Notes under the pieces: generated by a model | The model's database searches: none | Told to the model about the DNA's origin: nothing | The model's input: only the letters and a program-made list of their open reading frames with translations | Shown here: positions 6,197 to 10,891 of the stretch, piece by piece | How the letters are laid out: each line of letters begins with the position of its first letter | How positions within the stretch are numbered: position 1 is the first letter of the stretch | DNA from: Alphaproteobacteria bacterium | Lineage (GTDB): Bacteria > Pseudomonadota > Alphaproteobacteria > G02398745 > G023898745 | Reading direction: 5' to 3' | DNA: 10,891 nucleotides | Assembly (NCBI GenBank): GCA_027366195.1 | Contig: DAHXKW010000052.1 | Location: forward strand, 1-10,891 | Program-made: the position numbers and the translations under genes

Positions 6197-6204
6197 TTTT
6201 AAAC

Positions 6205-6259
6205 TGCAATTATTGCAATCCGACAGTAGATGGTAGAAGAAATTGATTGGATAATCAAT
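6205..6259. repeat. two short palindromes in the rluD-gpsA spacer
   Basis: TGCAAT (6205-6210) and ATTGCA (6212-6217) form a 13-bp palindrome nine bases upstream of the gpsA start. ATTGAT (6242-6247) and ATCAAT (6254-6259) form a second. Both are short enough to arise by chance in AT-rich DNA. They could be operator sites or weak RNA hairpins in the spacer. Confidence 0.3.
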
Positions 6260-6280
6260 GTTGCTGTGATTTTATACGGT

Positions 6281-7174
6281 TTATCTAGCGCAAAAGTTAA
6301 TAAAATCAGCAGGGAGTGTTGTTTGAAAACTCATCAGCTGTTTCGTTTTTGGATGAATAAAAGACAAGGCATAAGCGTGTAGCATTAGGCGAGTGTCTGC
6401 TCGGTTATTACTATTGCTGTATAATGTGTCGCCTACGATAGGGTGTCTTATATGACTTAAGTGAACGCGAATCTGATGTGTTCGTCCCGTAAATAATTCG
6501 CACTCTATCAAACTATGGCGCTCATGTAGGCTTTGATCTGAGTGGCCATATACAGATAGAACTTTATAGTGTGTTATTGCCATTTTCGCATCATCTTTTG
6601 TGCTGACACGCATACGATCAAAATGCCGAGGATCTTTAGCAATAGCAAAACTAAGCGTATCTTCCATTTTTTGGGGAACGCCATGGACTATTGCCTGATA
6701 CAGGCGAGAGGCTTGTTTAGTATCGGGGTGAAATTGTTGTGCTAAAAAAACATGCGCATCATCGTTTTTTGCGATTAAAATTAATCCGCTAGTGTCTTTA
6801 TCTAAGCGATGTACAATACCTGGGCGTTTTACACCACCGATGCCAGAGAGGTCCTTACAATGATAGAGCAGGGCATTCACCAGTGTTCCTGTATTATGTC
6901 CATAAGCAGGGTGTACTACCATGCCAGCTGGCTTGTTAATAACAATAAGATCTGCATCTTCATAGACAACATCTAAAGGAATATTTTCAGGAACAATGTC
7001 TGATTCTTCTAAACATTCTGGGTCAACTGTGATATCCAAAGGGTTTTCTACAGTATGTTTTGGACTATAGATCGTTACGCCATTTATTTTGACTAGCCCC
7101 TTTTTAATCATTCGTTGCCAGTGTGTTCTTGTTTTATCCGGATAAGCTGATGCTAAGTATTGATCAAAGCGCAA
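6281..7174 (-). CDS. rluD: 23S rRNA pseudouridine synthase, RluD/RluA family
   Basis: Enzymes of this family convert uridines of 23S rRNA (positions 1911, 1915 and 1917 for RluD) to pseudouridine during large-subunit assembly. The 297-residue product starts with an S4 RNA-binding domain (about 1-60, including RFDQYLASAY and KKGLVKING). The catalytic core follows: INKPAGMVVHPAYGHNTGTL (79-98), then GIVHRLDKDTSGL (119-131) with the catalytic Asp125, and GRTHQIRVHLSH (230-241), closing with LMLHAYAL. An S4 domain plus this core fits RluD better than RluA, though RluC cannot be fully excluded. The frame opens with TTG at 7174-7172, and that start already places the S4 domain correctly. The nearby ATG at 7182 is out of frame across a run of seven T. 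The gene lies 51 nt after the exported protein and 84 nt before gpsA. Confidence 0.93.
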   Translation of the reverse strand: MRFDQYLASAYPDKTRTHWQRMIKKGLVKINGVTIYSPKHTVENPLDITVDPECLEESDIVPENIPLDVVYEDADLIVINKPAGMVVHPAYGHNTGTLVNALLYHCKDLSGIGGVKRPGIVHRLDKDTSGLILIAKNDDAHVFLAQQFHPDTKQASRLYQAIVHGVPQKMEDTLSFAIAKDPRHFDRMRVSTKDDAKMAITHYKVLSVYGHSDQSLHERHSLIECELFTGRTHQIRVHLSHIRHPIVGDTLYSNSNNRADTRLMLHAYALSFIHPKTKQLMSFQTTLPADFINFCAR

Positions 7175-7225
7175 AAAAACATAATTGTTCTACGATCTTG
7201 TTGTATTATATCACATACACCCCTT

Positions 7226-7729
7226 TTATTTTCCCTTTTTCCTTGCGGTCTCCCATTTTTGTTTGACCCATTCCATAAACTCACTATATTTATGGCAGAA
7301 CCAACACTTTATATTGCCACGTTCTTTTTCTGGTTTTGCTAAATGAGCTTTTTCTTCAGTACATAAAGCTTTAAATCCTGCCGTTACTTTTTCGATAACT
7401 TCTTCTTTCTTAAATTTGTCCGAAATGGAAAAATGCAAATGCGTTTCTTTTCCATTGCTGGAAATTGTGCCATCTGAAACAAAAATGCGTTGAACATGCT
7501 CTTTTTTTGTTATATCACTATGATGATAAGCCATAGCTATTGTTCTGTTAGCTTTATGGCCAGAAAGGTGTGCAAAATTTTTGCATTTAATGGTGACAGG
7601 TATTGTTATATCGATTTCTTGTTTCTTATTTTTGTAATTTTCAGAATGGTTTTTATTTGTACGGCAACCACAGTCAGCTTCAGCGTTAGCAGTTGTGGCA
7701 ATCAATAGTGAGTAAAGTGCTATGAACAT
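7226..7729 (-). CDS. small exported Cys/His-rich protein of unknown function
   Basis: I do not recognise this 167-residue protein. The first 16 residues (MFIALYSLLIATTANA) form a short hydrophobic signal with the Ala-x-Ala site ANA before EADCG, so cleavage by signal peptidase I and export to the periplasm or beyond are likely. It has no Lys or Arg ahead of the hydrophobic core, which is unusual. The mature part has six Cys (20, 22, 49, 123, 142, 145), with CGC near the new N-terminus and CWFC near the C-terminus. It also has about ten His and a basic end (ARKKGK). Even Cys numbers in an exported protein suggest disulfides; CxxC with His nearby could also bind metal or heme, though a heme site would need CxxCH, and the sequence here is CWFCH, which fits that form literally. 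It begins the minus-strand block ahead of rluD. Confidence 0.65.
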   Translation of the reverse strand: MFIALYSLLIATTANAEADCGCRTNKNHSENYKNKKQEIDITIPVTIKCKNFAHLSGHKANRTIAMAYHHSDITKKEHVQRIFVSDGTISSNGKETHLHFSISDKFKKEEVIEKVTAGFKALCTEEKAHLAKPEKERGNIKCWFCHKYSEFMEWVKQKWETARKKGK

Positions 7730-7753
7730 AAATGATCCATAAGGGAACTAATA

Positions 7754-7759
7754 ATTATA
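7754..7759 (-). promoter_or_regulatory. -10 box for the minus-strand exported protein
   Basis: A perfect TATAAT reads on the minus strand 25 bases upstream of the ATG at 7729. No good -35 lies at 17 bases; TTTATT is present at a 20-base spacing. It probably drives the exported protein and perhaps rluD, gpsA and the lipoprotein behind it. Confidence 0.4.
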
Positions 7760-7785
7760 GTGTACGGATGAAATTTTAAAATAAA

Positions 7786-7805
7786 GTTAATAAATAAATA
7801 TTAAC
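7786..7805. repeat. inverted repeat in the divergent promoter region
   Basis: GTTAATA (7786-7792) and TATTAAC (7799-7805) are perfect 7-bp arms around a 6-base spacer. The site lies midway between the divergent starts at 7729 and 7868, near the minus-strand promoter. The size and layout fit an operator for a dimeric regulator, but the surrounding DNA is about 85 percent A and T, which makes chance palindromes common. Confidence 0.4.
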
Positions 7806-7854
7806 TAAAATTTAATAAAATTTGAAAAAATAATAAAACATAATCAAAAAATAG

Positions 7855-7860
7855 TATAGT
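7855..7860 (+). promoter_or_regulatory. -10 box immediately before the methyltransferase gene
   Basis: TATAGT at 7855-7860 ends seven bases before the ATG at 7868. Transcription from it would begin at about the first base of the start codon. No ribosome site exists between them, so a leaderless mRNA is suggested. A -35 box is not evident at the standard distance. Confidence 0.4.
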
Positions 7861-7867
7861 CCCCACA

Positions 7868-8947
7868 ATGCATCATAATCTAAATCTGCTCATCTCTAAC
7901 CTGAAAAACCATCTAAACATTGGGCAATTGTACTTGATTTTGCCTGATCAAAAGATGCGTTATTTTATGGGGAAAATAAAAGGGCCTTCCGTTACTTTGG
8001 TGATATATAACTGGGATTTTGTTGATAATCTTATCAAAGAAGGGCCAAATGCTTTGGTTTGTGGTTACGCAAAAGAGCAGTGGTCTGCTTCGAATTTAAT
8101 TGATTTTATGTTGATCTGTTTCAAAAATAAAAGTCTTTTTGAGTTTTCGTCAAAAACACGTTCTTCATTATTTGATTGGGTACTTAAGCAAATTAGTATC
8201 CATAAAAAATCATATGATTTTGTATTTGATCAATTTATAGATCATTGTTGTACAGAAAAAATGGGACAAATTCAGAAATTGCTCGTGGCGCAACAAAAAA
8301 TGAAAATTTTAGATGTTGGGTGTGACGGAGGAAACTTTGCAAAAATAGCTGTTCAACAAAAACATGATGTAACAATTTTAACTCTATCTAAATTTAATTA
8401 TGAAAAAGTAAAAAAAACTTTTTCAGAATTTTCAGATATAATTAATCTGCGATTACTCTACAAAGCCAATCCTAAGGGCATGTATGGAACTTACGACTTA
8501 ATTACGGCTATGGGGTTATTCGAGAACTTGAGATTAACAAATCTTCAGAATATTTTAGTAACCATTAAAAATAATTTGGTAGAGACAGGAAGCGCATTCC
8601 TTCAAACTTTTTGTGTGTTTTCTGAAGATAGCCATTATTTAGAGAAATATCTGTTTAATGAAAATACAGCGCCAAAAATAAATGAATTAAAACGAGAAGC
8701 AGCTAAACAAGGATTAGAAATAGTAAGCATAAAAACAACAGAAAACATACAAATAACGCACCTAGAAAAAATGTACGATATGATTAAGGAATCTGCATTT
8801 TCTGAACAGCCGCTTGACTTATTAAAGTCAGTAGAATACTGTTGTGCGACAATTATAGCAGCACTGAAAACTGAGACGGCAGGCATATTCCAGATTCAAA
8901 TAAAACACGCTATTTATAAAAACAATGTTATTCAGTTGGCTATTTAA
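7868..8947 (+). CDS. diverged cyclopropane-fatty-acyl-phospholipid synthase-like methyltransferase
   Basis: Cyclopropane fatty acid synthases use S-adenosylmethionine to modify double bonds in membrane lipids. The 359-residue product follows the family plan: an N-terminal domain with IGQLYLILPDQ and GPSVTLVIYN (18-48), then the SAM-binding domain opening with ILDVGCDGGNFA (147-158). GLFENL (216-221) matches the family GMFEH region, FLQTF (244-248) the LQTI region and EKYLF (259-263) the KYIFP region. The C-terminal block has CC near 325 and GIFQIQI (339-345). Several hallmarks are changed: VGCGWGG is VGCDGG, the His after Glu219 is Asn, and the HYxxTLxxW stretch is degraded to IQITHLEKMYD. 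It is a little shorter than typical members. It could have another substrate or have lost activity. It ends on the first base of the next gene's ATG, so the two are translationally coupled. Confidence 0.75.
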   Translation: MHHNLNLLISNLKNHLNIGQLYLILPDQKMRYFMGKIKGPSVTLVIYNWDFVDNLIKEGPNALVCGYAKEQWSASNLIDFMLICFKNKSLFEFSSKTRSSLFDWVLKQISIHKKSYDFVFDQFIDHCCTEKMGQIQKLLVAQQKMKILDVGCDGGNFAKIAVQQKHDVTILTLSKFNYEKVKKTFSEFSDIINLRLLYKANPKGMYGTYDLITAMGLFENLRLTNLQNILVTIKNNLVETGSAFLQTFCVFSEDSHYLEKYLFNENTAPKINELKREAAKQGLEIVSIKTTENIQITHLEKMYDMIKESAFSEQPLDLLKSVEYCCATIIAALKTETAGIFQIQIKHAIYKNNVIQLAI

Positions 8948-9309
8948 TGTTAGATGCCTCTTATAAAAAAGGTATGCTGGCCGAACAACTTGCTGCTCGT
9001 TTTTTAACGCAAAGTCAGTCTATGACTATTTTAGCGCATCGGTATAAAACTTATGTTGGTGAGGTGGATCTTATTGTAATGGATTCGCAAAAAATATTAA
9101 TTGCAATTGAAATTAAATTAAGAAGGACCATAGATGATGCACGTTATGCTATTACTACTTATCAACAAGAGCGCATCATGCAAGCTTTAGAAATATTTTT
9201 ATGTCATCATCCTTATATTATTTATGAAGGTATACGTTTTGACGCCATTTTGTTTAACAAGGATCTATCTGAAAAGCTCTATGTAAAAAATGCATGGATT
9301 CCAATGTAA
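8947..9309 (+). CDS. YraN family protein (UPF0102), nuclease-like fold
   Basis: YraN/UPF0102 proteins are small and widespread, with a restriction-endonuclease-like fold related to Holliday junction resolvases; their cellular role is not settled. The 120-residue product has the family length and motifs: KGMLAEQLAARFL (8-20) with Glu13, GEVDLIVMD (38-46) with Asp41, and AIEIKLRR (53-60) with Glu55 and Lys57. Together these give the E...D...ExK pattern of the nuclease core. Helices with ARYAI and ERIMQALEIFL follow, and the protein ends with IRFDAILF, typical of the family. The ATG at 8947 overlaps the stop of the methyltransferase by one base (TAATG), so translation is probably coupled. In many bacteria YraN is near a methyltransferase of the RsmI type; here the neighbour is of a different class. 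Confidence 0.9.
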   Translation: MLDASYKKGMLAEQLAARFLTQSQSMTILAHRYKTYVGEVDLIVMDSQKILIAIEIKLRRTIDDARYAITTYQQERIMQALEIFLCHHPYIIYEGIRFDAILFNKDLSEKLYVKNAWIPM

Positions 9310-9315
9310 ATAAAA

Positions 9316-9342
9316 TAATATTATAATATAATTATAATATTA
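9316..9342. repeat. AT-only palindrome with two TATAAT boxes before the Gly-rich gene
   Basis: TAATATTATA (9316-9325) and TATAATATTA (9333-9342) are perfect 10-bp arms around a 7-base spacer, all A and T. It holds TATAAT at 9322-9327 and 9333-9338, with TACAAT at 9341-9346, so it may be promoter, operator, or both. It lies six bases after the yraN stop and 14 bases before the ATG at 9356. As RNA it could form a weak hairpin, but no T run follows, so a classic terminator is unlikely. Confidence 0.5.
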
Positions 9343-9355
9343 CAATCATACTCAT

Positions 9356-10819
9356 ATGTCCGGGATAGATTTTTCTCAGCTGGCATCCGGGTTGGCTCCC
9401 TCTCCAACCATGCCCGCAGGTTTTGCGGGGGGGCTGGGGGCTGCATCGCTTACACCACCTTCTAATTCAAATGATGACAGTGGGGGATCAAGTAGTGGTC
9501 TATCTCCTAGCTCTGCACCTGCAAATAAGATTGACAAGTTGCTAACTTGTGATGGTGGAATAAATCTTTTTTCTTTAACAATTCCTGCCATTGTGGTGGT
9601 TGTTTTAAGTGGTGAGTTGTTTGGTGTCATCGTTTGGCTGGTTATGAGTCTTATTACAAGTAGTGCGTTACCAAGTTCTTTTGCAAATTTAAATAATTTT
9701 GGTCGTCTGGTGGTGATGCTTATCGTTGGTTTGGTTTTGCAACGTTCTTTCTATATAAGAAATATGTGGACCGGATTGTGGCCAGAAGGCGGTAGTAATT
9801 TGCCTGGCGGTCACATGAGCCCAGCAGCCTTGGCGGCAATGATTGCAGCCGGTGGGGGCTTGGCTGCCATGTCAGGAAAATTAGGTCTTGGTAGTTTGGC
9901 TGGTTTAGCTGGTGGTATTGGTGGTCTGGCTGCAGCAGCTGGTGGGTATGGAAAATTAGCTGCTGGTCTTGGTATCGGTGGATTGGTTAGCTTGGCGGCC
10001 CTTACGTCAGGTGGTTTAGGTGGTTTGGTTTCTAAAGTCGGTGGTGGGCTGGAGGGGCTTGCGGACAAATTAGGTGTGGGTGCAGCCGGTGCCGCTGGCG
10101 TTGCAGGTGGTTTAGTGGGAACAGGTGTATCAACAGCAGAGCATGCTGTGGGAAATTTTGCCGATAGTGCTGTAGGAAAAATGTCCTCTGCTTTTGGTGG
10201 ACTTGAAAACTTCACTAAATCTATTGGGGGTCCGAAAGGGTTGCTCAATGCAGCAGGTGCTGGAATGGAAAATGCGGCAGCAGCTGGTTTGCATGGTGTG
10301 AAAAAACTAGGAAGTTTAGGTTTGCTTGGTGCTGAAGATTTAGGACACTTGGGTTTAACAGGAGCGAAAGGTCTTGGAAAACTAGGGGTATCGGGAGCAG
10401 AAGATCTCGGAAAATTAGGTGTGTCTGGTGTAAAAGATCTTGGGAAGCTAGGAATATCAGGGGCTGAGGGTCTGGGAAAGTTAGGTATATCGGGTGTAAA
10501 AGACTTGGGAGGGCTTACGCTTGATGGGATAAAAGATGGTGGTGGTGATCTTGGTAAATTGGCCGCAGCGGGTGGTATGTATGCGCTGGCAAAATTAGCT
10601 GGCGGTTCAAAAGCATTAGGTGATGAATTAATTAAACATCCTGTGCTATTAGCAGGATTAGCTGTTGCAGCTGGTCTTGGTGTTGCGGGGCTATTGGGAT
10701 GGCTGCATTCTGGTGATTTAGATAATGAACCGCTAGATGAAGAAGAGGAGGCAAACGAACCGCCAAAAGAAGAAGAGTCTAAAAAAGATGAAAAGGATAC
10801 ACAAGAAAGTGTTTTCTAG
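9356..10819 (+). CDS. Gly/Ala-rich membrane protein with 11-residue repeats, function unknown
   Basis: I do not recognise this 487-residue protein. A low-complexity Ser/Pro/Gly N-terminus (1-57) leads to two probable membrane helices (about 73-101 and 116-130) with SFYIRNMW after the second. Residues 150-300 are very rich in Gly, Ala and Leu with many GxxxG spacings, suggesting packed membrane or membrane-inserting helices. Seven tandem 11-residue units follow (314-390), with the pattern G-A/V-E/K-D-L-G-K-L-G-V/I-S, alternating between GAEDLGKLGVS and GVKDLGKLGIS forms. A third hydrophobic helix (429-450, LLAGLAVAAGLGVAGLLGWL inside) precedes a highly acidic tail (453-487, with DEEEE and KEEES). 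The ATG at 9356 has no ribosome site; the AT palindrome upstream may supply its promoter. The minus-strand frames opposite are an artefact of Gly/Ala codons. Roles such as a membrane-remodelling or surface protein are guesses. Confidence 0.75.
   Translation: MSGIDFSQLASGLAPSPTMPAGFAGGLGAASLTPPSNSNDDSGGSSSGLSPSSAPANKIDKLLTCDGGINLFSLTIPAIVVVVLSGELFGVIVWLVMSLITSSALPSSFANLNNFGRLVVMLIVGLVLQRSFYIRNMWTGLWPEGGSNLPGGHMSPAALAAMIAAGGGLAAMSGKLGLGSLAGLAGGIGGLAAAAGGYGKLAAGLGIGGLVSLAALTSGGLGGLVSKVGGGLEGLADKLGVGAAGAAGVAGGLVGTGVSTAEHAVGNFADSAVGKMSSAFGGLENFTKSIGGPKGLLNAAGAGMENAAAAGLHGVKKLGSLGLLGAEDLGHLGLTGAKGLGKLGVSGAEDLGKLGVSGVKDLGKLGISGAEGLGKLGISGVKDLGGLTLDGIKDGGGDLGKLAAAGGMYALAKLAGGSKALGDELIKHPVLLAGLAVAAGLGVAGLLGWLHSGDLDNEPLDEEEEANEPPKEEESKKDEKDTQESVF
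10295..10525 (+). repeat. seven tandem 33-bp coding repeats
   Basis: This is the DNA of the seven 11-codon units in the Gly-rich protein. Neighbouring units differ at many third positions but keep the Gly and Leu codons. Alternate units are more alike (GAE type and GVK type), so the apparent duplication unit may be 66 bp, made of two 11-residue steps. Confidence 0.8.
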
Positions 10820-10891
10820 ATTTAGTTGGTTCAAGCCATGGTTGCTGCGAATACGTGAAAATAATTTTACATAATTTTAATTATTAAATTA
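10820..10891. other. AT-rich spacer at right edge
   Basis: After the TAG at 10817-10819 I see no gene start. ATAATTTTAC (10861-10870) and ATAATTTTAA (10871-10880) form a 10-base tandem repeat differing at one base, and AATAATT (10860-10866) could pair with AATTATT (10879-10885). No terminator with a T run is seen. Confidence 0.4.

Noticed and set aside
7160..7708. Plus-strand frames over the rluD start and the exported protein
   Set aside because: No start signals; they overlap better supported minus-strand genes.
9376..10248. Minus-strand Pro/Ala-rich frames opposite the Gly-rich gene
   Set aside because: Gly and Ala codons read backwards give Pro and Ala; these are composition artefacts.

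Overview
The window looks like part of the chromosome of a low-GC, host-associated alphaproteobacterium, possibly near Holosporales or other intracellular alphaproteobacteria. Direct support is a GapR (DUF2312) gene, an alphaproteobacterial hallmark, and an initiator tRNA whose anticodon stem has the A29-U41 form common in that class. AT-rich spacers, several starts without a Shine-Dalgarno sequence and unrecognised membrane or secreted proteins fit a symbiont. The order-level placement is inference.

Left part (1-945): the minus strand at the edge encodes the zinc-ribbon N-terminus of a ComF-like protein, directly after a tRNA-Thr(UGU) gene. On the plus strand come the initiator tRNA-Met, a 180-nt segment (511-690) that folds on paper into a closed four-way-junction RNA, and gapR. 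The three are so close that one transcript may carry all of them. The structured RNA is the best candidate here for something undescribed.

Middle (946-4736, plus strand): two tandem paralogues of a family I do not recognise (1009-2157 and 2257-3081), each behind its own sigma70-like promoter. They share a central domain and C-terminal membrane segments, and the first has an added Cys-rich and Trp-rich tail. A small one-helix membrane protein and ftsA follow. The ftsA gene is not next to ftsZ or ftsQ, which is unusual for a dcw cluster.

Minus-strand block (4733-7729): in transcription order, a small exported Cys/His-rich protein, rluD (23S rRNA pseudouridine synthase), gpsA (glycerol-3-phosphate dehydrogenase) and a small lipoprotein. 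Close spacing suggests one operon. It meets ftsA tail to tail with overlapping stop codons.

Right part (7868-10819, plus strand): a diverged cyclopropane-fatty-acid-synthase-like methyltransferase, translationally coupled to a YraN-family nuclease-fold protein, then a 487-residue Gly/Ala-rich membrane protein with seven 11-residue repeats. With gpsA, the methyltransferase gives the area a loose phospholipid theme; most of the rest is housekeeping or unknown.
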